Positions 1 through 8,687 of a DNA stretch of 64,000 bases are shown here, piece by piece. A model generated the notes under the pieces. It saw nothing but the letters and a program-made list of their open reading frames with translations, had not been told where the DNA came from and did no database searches. Within the stretch, counting starts at the first letter, position 1. Each line of letters opens with the position of its first letter. The translations under genes were made by a program, and so were the position numbers. Source of the stretch: Leclercia sp. AS011 (GTDB taxonomy: Bacteria; Pseudomonadota; Gammaproteobacteria; Enterobacterales; Enterobacteriaceae); assembly GCF_037152535.1 (NCBI RefSeq), contig NZ_JBBCMA010000003.1, positions 186,001 through 250,000 of the forward strand. The letters are read 5' to 3'.

Positions 1-461
1 CCTATACCGCTCAGGACGTTGCCGCTCTGGCCGATGTGGTCCACAGCCCGGCGGATCAGGCCGCCACTATCTCCTCCGGTTCGTTTCGTACCGACGGCAT
101 GATCGTTATCCCCTGCAGCATGAAAACGCTGGCGGGGATCCGCGCTGGCTACGCCGAAGGGCTGGTGGGGCGTGCTGCTGACGTGGTGTTGAAAGAGGGG
201 CGCAAGCTGGTGCTGGTCCCGCGGGAAACGCCGCTCAGCACTATCCACCTGGAGAACATGCTGGCTCTTTCGCGCATGGGCGTGGCGATGGTGCCGCCCA
301 TGCCCGCCTATTACAACCACCCGCAAACCGCCGATGATATTACCCAACACATTGTGACCCGGGTGCTCGACCAGTTTGGTCTGGAGCATAGCAAAGCCCG
401 TCGCTGGAAAGGTTTGCAGGCGGCCAGAAATTTTTCACAGGAGAATGAACATGGCATTTGA
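1..461 (+). CDS. kpdB: Flavin prenyltransferase, UbiX/PadI type, subunit B of hydroxyarylic acid decarboxylase (5' truncated by window edge)
   Basis: The gene runs in from before base 1; its reading frame starts at base 3 and 152 residues are visible. The family is about 195 residues, so roughly 45 N-terminal residues are missing. The visible part has the UbiX signature: S-G-S-F-R-T-D-G-M, then I-P-C-S-M-K-T-L-A, then R-E-T-P-L and I-H-L-E-N-M-L, and P-P-M-P-A-Y-Y near the end. This family joins a dimethylallyl group to reduced FMN to make prenylated FMN, the cofactor of UbiD-type decarboxylases. Its stop overlaps the start of kpdC by 11 bases, which suggests translational coupling. Known as kpdB, ecdB or vdcB in different genera. 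General ubiX is possible by sequence, but the kpdC-kpdD context argues for the dedicated paralogue. Confidence 0.9.
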   Translation, partial: YTAQDVAALADVVHSPADQAATISSGSFRTDGMIVIPCSMKTLAGIRAGYAEGLVGRAADVVLKEGRKLVLVPRETPLSTIHLENMLALSRMGVAMVPPMPAYYNHPQTADDITQHIVTRVLDQFGLEHSKARRWKGLQAARNFSQENEHGI

Positions 462-1875
462 TGATTTGAGAAGCTTCCTGCAGGCGCTCGATGAGCAAGG
501 GCAACTGCTGAAAATTCAGGAAGAAGTGAACGCTGAGCCGGATCTGGCGGCGGCGGCCAACGCTACCGGGCGCATAGGCGATGGCGCGCCTGCACTATGG
601 TTTGACAACATTCGCGGCTTTACCGACGCCCGCGTGGCCATGAACACCATCGGCTCCTGGCAGAACCATGCCATCTCGATGGGGCTGCCGCCGAATACGC
701 CGGTTAAAAAGCAGATCGATGAGTTTATTCGCCGCTGGGATAAGTTCCCGGTTACGCCGGAGCGTCGTGCCAACCCGGCATGGGCAGAGAACACCGTCGA
801 CGGCGAGGCGATCAACCTGTTCGACATACTGCCGCTGTTTCGCCTGAACGACGGCGACGGCGGGTTCTATCTCGATAAAGCCTGCGTGGTCTCCCGGGAT
901 CCGCTGGATCCGGATAACTTCGGCAAACAGAACGTTGGCATTTATCGAATGGAAGTAAAGGGCAAACGCAAACTCGGCCTGCAGCCGGTGCCGATGCACG
1001 ATATCGCCCTGCACCTGCATAAAGCGGAAGAGCGGGGCCAGGATCTGCCGATTGCGATCACCCTGGGCAACGATCCGATTATCACCCTGATGGGGGCCAC
1101 GCCGCTGAAGTACGATCAGTCGGAATATGAGATGGCGGGTGCGCTGCGCGAAAGTCCGTATCCCATCGCCACCGCACCGCTGACCGGTTTTGATGTGCCC
1201 TGGGGATCGGAAGTGATCCTCGAAGGGGTCATTGAGGGGCGTAAACGCGAAATCGAAGGGCCGTTCGGGGAGTTCACCGGGCATTACTCCGGTGGCCGTA
1301 ACATGACCGTGGTGCGTATCGACAAAGTCTCGTACCGTACAAAACCGATTTTTGAGTCGCTCTATCTCGGCATGCCCTGGACCGAAATTGACTACCTGAT
1401 GGGCCCGGCAACCTGTGTGCCGCTCTATCAGCAGCTGAAAGCCGAGTTCCCGGAAGTGCAGGCGGTGAACGCGATGTACACCCACGGCCTGCTGGCGATC
1501 ATCTCCACTAAAAAACGCTACGGCGGCTTTGCCCGCGCCGTTGGCCTGCGGGCGATGACTACGCCGCACGGGCTGGGCTACGTGAAGATGGTGATCATGG
1601 TAGATGAGGATGTCGATCCGTTTAACCTGCCGCAGGTGATGTGGGCGTTGTCATCGAAAGTGAACGCCGCGGGGGATCTGGTGCAGCTGCCGAATATGTC
1701 AGTGCTGGAGCTGGATCCGGGTTCAAGCCCGGCAGGGATCACTGACAAACTGATTATCGACGCCACCACGCCGGTAGCTCCGGATCTCCGCGGCCATTAC
1801 AGCCAGCCGGTACAGGATCTGCCTGAAACCAAAGCCTGGGCAGAAAAACTGACCGCCATGCTGGCCGCACGTTAA
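451..1875 (+). CDS. kpdC: UbiD-family non-oxidative hydroxyarylic acid decarboxylase, catalytic subunit C
   Basis: A 474-residue protein, the usual length for the KpdC/EcdC/ShdC group, which removes CO2 from 4-hydroxybenzoate, vanillate or related phenolic acids with prenylated FMN. The I-Y-R segment near residue 165 and the E-G-P-F-G-E-F-T-G-H-Y segment near residue 270 correspond to the cofactor-binding arginine and the catalytic glutamates of UbiD enzymes. I chose ATG 451 because AGGAG lies 7 bases upstream; ATG 445 is in frame but sits almost on that site. It overlaps the end of kpdB and is followed 13 bases later by kpdD, so the three form one unit. The true substrate cannot be read from sequence. 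A regulator is not visible and may lie before base 1. Confidence 0.92.
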   Translation: MAFDDLRSFLQALDEQGQLLKIQEEVNAEPDLAAAANATGRIGDGAPALWFDNIRGFTDARVAMNTIGSWQNHAISMGLPPNTPVKKQIDEFIRRWDKFPVTPERRANPAWAENTVDGEAINLFDILPLFRLNDGDGGFYLDKACVVSRDPLDPDNFGKQNVGIYRMEVKGKRKLGLQPVPMHDIALHLHKAEERGQDLPIAITLGNDPIITLMGATPLKYDQSEYEMAGALRESPYPIATAPLTGFDVPWGSEVILEGVIEGRKREIEGPFGEFTGHYSGGRNMTVVRIDKVSYRTKPIFESLYLGMPWTEIDYLMGPATCVPLYQQLKAEFPEVQAVNAMYTHGLLAIISTKKRYGGFARAVGLRAMTTPHGLGYVKMVIMVDEDVDPFNLPQVMWALSSKVNAAGDLVQLPNMSVLELDPGSSPAGITDKLIIDATTPVAPDLRGHYSQPVQDLPETKAWAEKLTAMLAAR

Positions 1876-1888
1876 TAAGGAGGGGAAA

Positions 1889-2110
1889 ATGATTTGTCCA
1901 CGTTGTGCCGATGAACATATTGAGGTGATGGCAACGTCGCCGGTAAAAGATGTCTGGACCGTATACCAGTGCCAGCACTGCCTCTACACCTGGCGAGACA
2001 CTGAGCCGCTGCGCCGTACCAGCCGCGAGCACTATCCCGAAGCGTTTCGCATGACGCAGAAAGATATCGACGAGGCCCCGCAGGTGCCGACCATTCCGCC
2101 GCTGCTGTAA
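1889..2110 (+). CDS. kpdD: Hydroxyarylic acid decarboxylase small subunit D
   Basis: A 73-residue protein with two C-x-x-C pairs, C-P-R-C at residues 3-6 and C-Q-H-C at about 28-31, a zinc-ribbon-like layout. The C-L-Y-T-W-R-D-T-E-P stretch is typical of the VdcD/KpdD family. It is the third gene of the B-C-D decarboxylase operon. The small subunit is needed for full activity in this family, but its exact role is unclear. A strong AAGGAGGGG ribosome site precedes the ATG. The gene ends in a REP-type repeat that also follows the convergent mutS gene. Confidence 0.9.
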   Translation: MICPRCADEHIEVMATSPVKDVWTVYQCQHCLYTWRDTEPLRRTSREHYPEAFRMTQKDIDEAPQVPTIPPLL

Positions 2111-2112
2111 AA

Positions 2113-2190
2113 AAAGCCGGGTGGCGGCTACGCCTTACCCGGCCTACGCGGTTCCAGTAGGCCCGGCAAGCATAGCGCCGCCGGGCGATA
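2113..2190. repeat. Pair of inverted REP (BIME-type) elements between kpdD and mutS
   Basis: Two copies of the enterobacterial REP motif face each other. The first, about 2116-2147, reads GCCGGGTGGCGGCTACGCC and onward to CCCGGCCTAC. The second, about 2157-2188, starts GTAGGCCCGGC and ends CGCCGGGC. Each can fold into a hairpin. They lie between convergent genes, the common place for such elements, and may stabilise mRNA ends or bind gyrase or IHF. No separate terminator is needed to explain this spacer. Confidence 0.85.
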
Positions 2191-2204
2191 CAGACCGCAC
2201 CGAA

Positions 2205-4766
2205 CTACACCAGATTTTTCAAGCGATAAATCCACTCCAGCGCCTGACGCGGCGACAGGGAATCCGGGTCGAGATTCTCCAGGGCTTCCAGCGCCGGAGA
2301 AGTCTCTTCAGCGGGCACCAGCAACGACATCTGCGTCCCGTCAACCTGGGTCGCCGCTGCGTTAGGCGCCAGGCTTTCCAGCTCGCGCAGCTTCTGACGC
2401 GCACGCTTGATCACCTCTTTCGGCACCCCCGCCAGCGCCGCCACGGCCAGACCGTAGCTTTTGCTCGCCGCGCCATCCTGCACGCTGTGCATAAAGGCGA
2501 TGGTATCCCCGTGCTCCAGCGCATCCAGATGCACGTTCGCCACGCCCTCCATCTTCTCCGGCAGTTGGGTCAGCTCGAAGTAGTGGGTGGCAAACAGGGT
2601 CAGGGCTTTGATTTTATTGGCCAGGCTCTCGGCACAGGCCCACGCCAGCGAGAGACCGTCATAGGTCGATGTGCCGCGGCCAATCTCATCCATCAGCACC
2701 AGGCTGTACTCGGTAGCGTTGTGCAGAATGTTGGCGGTTTCGGTCATCTCCACCATAAAGGTCGAACGACCGCTCGCCAGATCGTCCGCCGCGCCTACGC
2801 GGGTAAAGATACGGTCGATGGGGCCGATCTCCACCTTTTGCGCCGGGACATAGCTGCCGATATAGGCCAGCAGGGCAATCAGCGCCGTCTGGCGCATATA
2901 GGTACTTTTACCGCCCATGTTCGGCCCGGTAATGATCAGCATGCGGCGCTGCGGCGACAGGTTCAGCGGGTTAGCGATGAAGGGTTCGTTCAGCACCTGT
3001 TCAACCACCGGATGGCGACCTTCGGTAATGCGCACGCCAGGCTTATCGCTAAAGGTCGGGCAGCAGTAGTTCAGCGTCTCGGCACGTTCCGCCAGGTTAA
3101 CCAGTACATCCAGCTCGGCCAGCGCGGTGGCGCTCTGCTGCAGGTCCGCCAGGTGCGGCATCAGCATGTCGAACAGGGCGTCATACAGCTGCTTTTCCAG
3201 CGCCAGGGCTTTGCCTTTTGAGGTGAGGACCTTGTCTTCGTACTCTTTCAGCTCAGGAATAATGTAGCGCTCGGCGTTTTTCAGCGTCTGGCGGCGTACG
3301 TAGTGGATCGGTGCCAGATGGCTCTGCCCACGGCTGATTTGAATAAAGTAGCCGTGTACGGCGTTGTAACCGACCTTCAGGGTGTCCAGGCCGAGCCGCT
3401 CACGTTCGCGGATCTCCAGCTTATCGAGATAGTCCGTCGCGCCATCAGCCAGCGCGCGCCACTCGTCCAGCTCGTCGTTGTAGCCCGGGGCGATCACGCC
3501 GCCGTCGCGCACCAGCACCGGCGGGGCGTCAATGATGGCCTTTTCCAGCAGCTCGCGCAGTTCGCTGAATTCGCCCATCGCCTCGCGCAGCTTCTGCACC
3601 GGCGCGCTGTCGATCTCTGCCAGCTGGCTGCGCAGTTCAGGCAGCTGCTGGAAGGCGTGACGCATCCGGGCTAAATCGCGCGGGCGAGCGGTACGCAGCG
3701 CCAGACGCGCCAGAATACGCTCCAGATCGCCCACCTGGCGCAGCACCGGCTGCAGCTCGCTGTATCTGTCCTGCAGGGCACCGATGGTCTGCTGGCGTCC
3801 GGTGAGGGTGGCAACGTCACGAACCGGCATATGCAGCCAGCGTTTCAGCATGCGGCTGCCCATCGGGGTGACGGTGCTGTCGAGCACCGAGGCGAGGGTA
3901 TTGTCTACGCCCCCGGCCAGGTTCTGGGTGATCTCCAGATTGCGACGGGTGGCGGCATCCATAATGATGCTATCCTGCTGGCGCTCAATGGTGATGGAGC
4001 GGATATGCGGCAGGGCGGTGCGCTGGGTATCTTTCACGTACTGCAGCAAACAGCCCGCAGCGCACAGGCCGCGCGGGGCGTTTTCAACGCCAAAACCGGT
4101 CAGGTCACGGGTGCCAAACTGCAGATTGAGCTGCTGGCGCGCGGTGTCGATCTCAAATTCCCACAGCGGGCGACGACGCAGGCCGCGGCGGCCTTCGAGC
4201 AGCGCCATTTCGGCAAAGTCTTCGGCATACAGCAGCTCCGCCGGATTGGTGCGCTGCAGCTCGGCGGCCATGGTTTCCCGGTCGGCCGGTTCGCTCAGGC
4301 GAAAACGCCCGGAGCTGATATCCAGGGTGGCATAGCCGAAACCCTTGCTGTCCTGCCAGATGGCGGCGAGCAGGTTATCCTGGCGCTCCTGCAGCAGTGC
4401 TTCATCGCTGATGGTGCCGGGTGTGACGATGCGTACCACTTTGCGCTCGACCGGGCCTTTCGAGGTGGCCGGATCGCCAATCTGTTCGCAGATGGCAACC
4501 GACTCTCCCTGATTGACCAGCTTCGCCAGGTAGTTCTCTACCGCGTGATGCGGGATCCCGGCCATCGGGATCGGTTCCCCGGCCGAGGCACCGCGTTTGG
4601 TCAGCGAGATATCGAGCAGCTGCGAGGCGCGTTTCGCATCGTCATAAAAGAGCTCGTAAAAGTCGCCCATCCGGTAAAACAGCAGGATCTCCGGATGCTG
4701 AGCTTTCAGCTTCAGGTACTGCTGCATCATGGGGGTGTGCGCGTCGAAATTGTCAGTAGTGGTCAT
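2205..4766 (-). CDS. mutS: DNA mismatch repair ATPase MutS
   Basis: A 853-residue protein, the same length as E. coli MutS. It recognises mismatches and small loops in newly replicated DNA and recruits MutL and MutH. The mismatch-wedge motif G-D-F-Y-E-L-F lies at residues 34-40, so the key F36-x-E38 pair is intact. The ATPase Walker A motif G-P-N-M-G-G-K-S-T is near residue 614, followed by D-E-I-G-R-G-T-S-T. The C-terminal end keeps the tetramer-forming helices. It is convergent with kpdD, as expected for the mutS-kpd neighbourhood of other enterobacteria. The gene looks intact, so no mutator phenotype is predicted. Confidence 0.98.
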   Translation of the reverse strand: MTTTDNFDAHTPMMQQYLKLKAQHPEILLFYRMGDFYELFYDDAKRASQLLDISLTKRGASAGEPIPMAGIPHHAVENYLAKLVNQGESVAICEQIGDPATSKGPVERKVVRIVTPGTISDEALLQERQDNLLAAIWQDSKGFGYATLDISSGRFRLSEPADRETMAAELQRTNPAELLYAEDFAEMALLEGRRGLRRRPLWEFEIDTARQQLNLQFGTRDLTGFGVENAPRGLCAAGCLLQYVKDTQRTALPHIRSITIERQQDSIIMDAATRRNLEITQNLAGGVDNTLASVLDSTVTPMGSRMLKRWLHMPVRDVATLTGRQQTIGALQDRYSELQPVLRQVGDLERILARLALRTARPRDLARMRHAFQQLPELRSQLAEIDSAPVQKLREAMGEFSELRELLEKAIIDAPPVLVRDGGVIAPGYNDELDEWRALADGATDYLDKLEIRERERLGLDTLKVGYNAVHGYFIQISRGQSHLAPIHYVRRQTLKNAERYIIPELKEYEDKVLTSKGKALALEKQLYDALFDMLMPHLADLQQSATALAELDVLVNLAERAETLNYCCPTFSDKPGVRITEGRHPVVEQVLNEPFIANPLNLSPQRRMLIITGPNMGGKSTYMRQTALIALLAYIGSYVPAQKVEIGPIDRIFTRVGAADDLASGRSTFMVEMTETANILHNATEYSLVLMDEIGRGTSTYDGLSLAWACAESLANKIKALTLFATHYFELTQLPEKMEGVANVHLDALEHGDTIAFMHSVQDGAASKSYGLAVAALAGVPKEVIKRARQKLRELESLAPNAAATQVDGTQMSLLVPAEETSPALEALENLDPDSLSPRQALEWIYRLKNLV

Positions 4767-4879
4767 GGAGTGATGATGTCCATTTCTTTGAAAATAGTGC
4801 TGTTCAGGCGACGCCAGGGTCGTGTAATGCCGCTATTGTCGCATGAAAAAAAGAGCCGGCGCAGCAAAATGTCACGACT

Positions 4880-5110
4880 TTACGAGGCATCTTCCGCCTC
4901 CAGTTCGATCACTAATTTCCCCTGTTCGACCAGCACCCGCACCCGGGAATGGGTTTTAAAACCGGCCTCTTCCAGCCAGTCGCCTTTTAAACTCAGGGCG
5001 GCATGTACGCTGTAGCGCGTCGGGATCTTGGTTTTACGATCCTCGTGACGCTTTCTGTAATAGCCCACGGTGAGACGGCGGTTGGGTCTGGAAATACACA
5101 TATCCGACAT
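4880..5110 (-). CDS. symE: SymE-family type I toxin, short form
   Basis: A 76-residue protein with the SymE core: R-R-L-T-V-G-Y-Y near residues 11-18, then I-P near 29-30, L-K-G-D-W-L-E-E-A-G-F near 41-51, and a final hydrophobic strand R-V-L-V-E-Q-G-K-L-V-I-E-L. In E. coli SymE is 113 residues, has an AbrB-like fold, is induced by SOS and inhibits growth by acting on nucleic acids; the antisense RNA SymR keeps its mRNA in check. The start at 5110 is backed by AAGGAG about 7 bases upstream; the longer frame to 5245 has no good ribosome site. A LexA-like box lies upstream. SymR would be encoded on the opposite strand near the start, but I could not delimit it. Function is by family resemblance only. 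Confidence 0.75.
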   Translation of the reverse strand: MSDMCISRPNRRLTVGYYRKRHEDRKTKIPTRYSVHAALSLKGDWLEEAGFKTHSRVRVLVEQGKLVIELEAEDAS

Positions 5111-5147
5111 AGAAACTCCTTTTTCGCAAGGAAGGAACTGTGAAAAC

Positions 5148-5167
5148 ACCTGTATAAAATGCCAGTA
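5148..5167 (-). promoter_or_regulatory. Probable LexA box upstream of symE
   Basis: The 20 bases contain CTGT, eight bases, then CCAG, and end in AGTA. They match 13 of 20 positions of the LexA consensus TACTGT(AT)4ACAGTA; the strict CTGT-N8-ACAG core has one mismatch. The box lies 38-57 bases upstream of the symE start and overlaps a TATACA hexamer that could be the -10 element. E. coli symE is also under LexA control, which supports the call. Confidence 0.5.
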
Positions 5168-5256
5168 AAATGCGGTGGAGACAAACGCATAACTGCGAGG
5201 CGCCTTCAGGAAACGCAATGTAAAAGATGAAATCGGGCTGAACATGCTGCCTGGAA

Positions 5257-5277
5257 AAGGTATTATTAATGCAACTT
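5257..5277 (+). promoter_or_regulatory. Candidate NsrR operator overlapping the ygbA -10 region
   Basis: The 21 bases form an imperfect inverted repeat. The right arm, read on the minus strand, is AAGTTGCATTA, 9 of 11 matches to the NsrR half-site AAGATGYATTT; the left arm AAGGTATTATT is weaker. It overlaps a TATTAT hexamer at 5261-5266 that could be a -10 element. YgbA is a known NsrR target in E. coli, so the position fits repression relieved by nitric oxide. This was judged by eye. Confidence 0.35.
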
Positions 5278-5295
5278 ATCATCAGGTATCAGGCC

Positions 5296-5640
5296 ATGTC
5301 AGGAAAACGGATCGCGCGCGAAAAAGAGACCATCCGCAAGATGATCGCGCTGTATGAAAAGCAGTGCCCGCAGGCATCAAAAGCCGAGGGGCACTACCCG
5401 GCGCTGAATGCGTACGCCGACAAGCGGCTGGACAAATGCGTGTTTGGCGAGGAAAAACCGGCCTGCAAGCAGTGCCCGGTTCACTGCTATCAGCCGGCTA
5501 AGCGGGAAGAGATGAAACAGGTGATGCGCTGGGCAGGGCCGCGGATGCTCTGGCGCCACCCGATTCTGACGATTCGCCATCTGATTGACGATCGCCGCCC
5601 GGTCCCGGCGCTGCCGGAAAAGTACCGTCCGAAAAAATGA
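5296..5640 (+). CDS. ygbA: YgbA, nitrous-oxide/nitric-oxide stimulated protein
   Basis: A 114-residue cytoplasmic protein of the YgbA_NO family. It has four cysteines that could bind a metal or iron-sulfur cluster: one in L-D-K-C-V-F-G, one in P-A-C-K-Q-C-P-V-H-C-Y-Q-P, where three cysteines are spaced C-x2-C-x3-C. A conserved M-R-W-A-G-P-R-M-L-W-R-H-P segment follows. In E. coli the gene is repressed by NsrR and contributes to recovery from nitrosative stress; its biochemical role is not settled. I prefer ATG 5296, where the conserved M-S-G-K-R-I-A-R-E-K begins; ATG 5269 is in frame and has AAAAGG upstream. The gene abuts the convergent MFS gene by 3 bases. Confidence 0.85.
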   Translation: MSGKRIAREKETIRKMIALYEKQCPQASKAEGHYPALNAYADKRLDKCVFGEEKPACKQCPVHCYQPAKREEMKQVMRWAGPRMLWRHPILTIRHLIDDRRPVPALPEKYRPKK

Positions 5641-5643
5641 CCC

Positions 5644-6870
5644 TCAGGCACGCGGCCTGCGCATCGGGCGGCAGATAACGACCATGGCGAGGGCACTGCA
5701 CAGCGGGAACACCGCCAGCACCAGCCAGGGAGTGCTCGCCCCGACGGAGGGCGTCAGCGCCTGGTCGAGCAGATCGCCCAACAACAGATTTCCCGCCAGC
5801 ACCGCACAGCCGCCAGCGGTGGCCAGGGCTCCGTAGTGTGCGCCTAAGGTCGATTCACTCGCAAACCACGGCACCACATCTTTACCCGCAGGCACCAGCA
5901 GCATCTGCCCGGTGGTCAGCAGCGTGACAAAGCAGGCCGCAGGCAGCAGACGCAGCCAGCCGGTTGCCGGTTCTGAAGGGGCGAAGAGCGCGACGCTCAG
6001 GAACGACGCGGCAATCAACAGAAAGCCCACCGGCAGGATCCGCACCGCGCCAACCCGACGGGCAAAGCGCGCCAGCGGCAGCTGAAAGAGGATCACCAGT
6101 CCCGAGGCCAGCATAAACAGCGGACCGAGATCTTTTTCGCTCCCTCCGGCACGCTGGATCTCAACCGGCAGCGCCAGATAGAGCTGGTTATAGCTTAACA
6201 GCCAGCTGCTCCAGGCGATGATGAACGCCACGAACCGCGGCTGGCGAAAGGTGGTCCACCACGGCGCGATCTGCAGCGGCTGGTTTTTTGTCGACCCGGC
6301 CGGCAGGCAGAAGAACAGCACAATCAACGCCACCACGAAGACCGCGGCACCCGCCAGCGCCACCTGGCGAAAACCCAGCCCGGTGAGCAGCGCGCCCGCT
6401 ACCGGGCCCAACACTGCACCCAGCTCACCGCACACCGCAAACAGCGCAAACCACTCGGCGCGGCTGCGTTTGCCCTGCGCCTCGCTGCGGGTTCCGGCTT
6501 TTGCCAGCAAGGCTTCGATAGAGGGGGAGAAGAGCGCGCCGCCGATCCCGGTGAGGCAGGCCCCGGCGATGATGACGGGCAGGCTGTCGCCAAAGGCCAG
6601 CAGCAGGTAGCCCACCACCCGCACCACGCAGCCGCAAAGAATGATAACCCGTGCGCCGTAGCGGTCGGAGAGGGCGCCGCCAACGATAAACATCCCCTGC
6701 TGGGAGAAGGTCCGCAGCCCGAGCACCAGCCCGATAACCCCACCGGAGAGCAGCATATCGTCGCGTAAAAAGATCGCCAGGAAGGGGACAACGGCATAAA
6801 AACCGATATTAAAAATAAACTGGCTGCCCAGTAACACGGGCGGCCAGAGTTGCGTGGCGGGTCGAATCAT
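5644..6870 (-). CDS. MFS transporter, last gene of a siderophore-type ABC operon
   Basis: A 408-residue inner-membrane protein with about 12 hydrophobic segments and a typical MFS loop after segment 2 (G-G-A-L-S-D-R-Y-G-A-R). It belongs to the drug/siderophore exporter branch (DHA1/EntS-like). It starts 18 bases after the ABC ATPase gene with the same orientation, so it is the fourth gene of the operon. In such operons an MFS member may export a siderophore or move a ligand released in the cytoplasm. Direction and substrate cannot be inferred from the sequence. No biosynthesis gene for a siderophore is present in the window. Confidence 0.85.
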   Translation of the reverse strand: MIRPATQLWPPVLLGSQFIFNIGFYAVVPFLAIFLRDDMLLSGGVIGLVLGLRTFSQQGMFIVGGALSDRYGARVIILCGCVVRVVGYLLLAFGDSLPVIIAGACLTGIGGALFSPSIEALLAKAGTRSEAQGKRSRAEWFALFAVCGELGAVLGPVAGALLTGLGFRQVALAGAAVFVVALIVLFFCLPAGSTKNQPLQIAPWWTTFRQPRFVAFIIAWSSWLLSYNQLYLALPVEIQRAGGSEKDLGPLFMLASGLVILFQLPLARFARRVGAVRILPVGFLLIAASFLSVALFAPSEPATGWLRLLPAACFVTLLTTGQMLLVPAGKDVVPWFASESTLGAHYGALATAGGCAVLAGNLLLGDLLDQALTPSVGASTPWLVLAVFPLCSALAMVVICRPMRRPRA

Positions 6871-6888
6871 GTCACCTGTTACCTCGCC

Positions 6889-7650
6889 TCAGACGAGGAA
6901 GTGGATATGTTTTTTGCCATGATCCGGGGAGCGTTCGATGCGGGTTTTTACCCGGAATATCTCCCAGAGCAGCTCTTCGGTCAGGATCTCCTGCGGCGTA
7001 CCGCTGGCGACCACGCGTCCTTTCTGCATCACAATCAGCGCATCACAGAACATTGAGGCGTGGTTAAGATCGTGAATGGCGACAATGCTGGTGACCGGCA
7101 GCTGGCTAATCAACTGCATCAGCTGCATCTGATGGTGAATGTCCAGGTGGTTGGTGGGCTCATCCAGCAGGATCTCGGTCGGCATCTGCGCCAGCGCCCG
7201 GGCAATGTGCACCCGCTGGCGTTCCCCGCCGGAGAGGCTCAGCCAGCCCTGATCGCTGTTATGCAGCATATCCACCGTCTTCAGCGCCTGGGTTACCGTT
7301 TCGTCATCCTGCGCCGTCCAGCCGGAGAACGGGGAGTGGTGCGGGATCCGCCCCAGCTTTACCACGTCACGCACGCGCATATTGGCGTCGGTCATGCCGT
7401 GCTGTTCGACAAAGGCCACCCGACGGGCGAGCTGCTTTTTCGGGATGTCGTTAATGCTTTTGCCGTCCACCGCGACGGTGCCGCTGTGCGGGCGACGCAA
7501 CCCGGCGAGGATCCGCAGCAGCGACGATTTGCCAGAGCCGTTCGGCCCCAGCAGGCCGACGGTCTGCCCCTGGGATACTGCCAGAGAGACATTGTCGACG
7601 ATGACCTTTTTACCCACCTTCCAGGTGATATTCTCAGCAGTAATGCTCAT
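6889..7650 (-). CDS. ABC transporter ATP-binding protein, iron-siderophore/FecE type
   Basis: A 253-residue ATPase with Walker A G-P-N-G-S-G-K-S near residue 35, signature L-S-G-G-E-R-Q-R near 140, Walker B I-L-L-D-E-P, and the switch histidine in A-I-H-D-L-N. The family powers uptake of ferric siderophores, haem or cobalamin from the periplasm. Its ATG at 7650 shares one base with the stop of the permease gene (TGATG), so translation is likely coupled; a GTG one codon earlier is the alternative start. Partners are the FecCD permease, the FecB-like binding protein and the MFS gene of the same operon. Confidence 0.93.
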   Translation of the reverse strand: MSITAENITWKVGKKVIVDNVSLAVSQGQTVGLLGPNGSGKSSLLRILAGLRRPHSGTVAVDGKSINDIPKKQLARRVAFVEQHGMTDANMRVRDVVKLGRIPHHSPFSGWTAQDDETVTQALKTVDMLHNSDQGWLSLSGGERQRVHIARALAQMPTEILLDEPTNHLDIHHQMQLMQLISQLPVTSIVAIHDLNHASMFCDALIVMQKGRVVASGTPQEILTEELLWEIFRVKTRIERSPDHGKKHIHFLV

Positions 7651-8687
7651 CACTTATTCCTTGAACGGTAGATAATCACGGCAAAGAACGGCACACCCAC
7701 CAGCGCGGTGACGACGCCAACCGGCAGGCTTTGCGGGGCGATCAGCAGGCGGGAGGCGATATCCGCCAGCACCATCAGGATCGCCCCGGCCAGCGCACTG
7801 GCGATAAGCAGCGTGCGGTGCAGCGGGCCGAAGAAGAAGCGCATCATGTGCGGCACCACCAGGCCGACAAAGCCGATGGAGCCCGCCATGCTGACGATGG
7901 TGGCGGTCATTAATGCAGTGACGATAAACAGGATCAGGCGTACCCAGGGGACGGCGATCCCCAGCGAGGCGGCGGCATCGTCGCCAAAGGTGAAGGCATC
8001 CAGTGCCCTGGCGTAATACAGACAGATCGCCAGACCCACCAGCATCACGACCAGCACCAGCTGGAATTCCGGCCATCTCACGCCGCTAAAGCTGCCCAGC
8101 AGCCAGAACATCACGTCGCGCGCCTGCTGGGCGCTGGCCGAGGTGCTGACGGTCCAGGCGGTGATGGCGTTAAACAGCTGCGAAGCGGCGACGCCTGCGA
8201 GGATGGTGCGCTCGCTGCCGCCGCGGGCTCCGTTGGTCAACAGAGCCACAAAGGCGAAGGCGGTAAAGGCCCCGGCAAAGGCCCCGGCGGAGAGGGTAAC
8301 GGTGCCGCTGCCAATGCCCAGCACCACCACCGAGACCGCGCCGGTCGACGCTCCGGCAGAGACGCCCAGCACGTAAGGTTCGGCGAGGGCGTTTTTCAGC
8401 AGGCTTTGCAGCACCGCGCCGCAAATCGCCAGCCCCGCACCGCAGCAGGCCGCCACCAGCGCCCGGCTGAGGCGGAAGTCCCAAATCACGCTCTCGTAGA
8501 TGCGGTTGAGCGGCTCCGCAGTTAAACCCATTTTATTGGTAATGGCGTAGACCACGCTCTGCAGGGGGATCGACAGCTCCCCCACGCTGACGCCAAAGGC
8601 GATCACCAGCAGCAACGCCACTACCGCCAGGAAACCCGACGCGGGCAGCAGCCAGCTCTGTCGGGTCTGTTGCACCACTGCGGTCAT
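7650..8687 (-). CDS. ABC transporter permease, FecCD/BtuC family
   Basis: A 345-residue permease with about ten hydrophobic segments. The block S-G-A-V-L-Q-S-L-type (here C-G-A-V-L-Q-S-L-L-K-N-A-L-A-E-P near residue 88) and the late G-L-V-V-P-H-M-M-R segment are hallmarks of the FecCD family; the latter carries the coupling helix that contacts the ATPase. The P-Q-S-L-P-V-G-V-V-T-A-L-V-G-V-P-F-F end is also typical. It probably works as a homodimer because no second permease gene is present. It overlaps the binding-protein gene by one base and the ATPase gene by one base. Confidence 0.94.
   Translation of the reverse strand: MTAVVQQTRQSWLLPASGFLAVVALLLVIAFGVSVGELSIPLQSVVYAITNKMGLTAEPLNRIYESVIWDFRLSRALVAACCGAGLAICGAVLQSLLKNALAEPYVLGVSAGASTGAVSVVVLGIGSGTVTLSAGAFAGAFTAFAFVALLTNGARGGSERTILAGVAASQLFNAITAWTVSTSASAQQARDVMFWLLGSFSGVRWPEFQLVLVVMLVGLAICLYYARALDAFTFGDDAAASLGIAVPWVRLILFIVTALMTATIVSMAGSIGFVGLVVPHMMRFFFGPLHRTLLIASALAGAILMVLADIASRLLIAPQSLPVGVVTALVGVPFFAVIIYRSRNK

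Noticed and set aside
2121..3221. A 366-codon plus-strand frame opposite mutS
   Set aside because: Antisense to intact mutS, rich in R/Q/G as expected of an opposite-strand shadow, and it starts inside a REP element.
5080..5180. A SymR antisense RNA gene
   Set aside because: Expected from the family, but I could not identify a promoter and terminator on the plus strand, so it is not listed as a feature.
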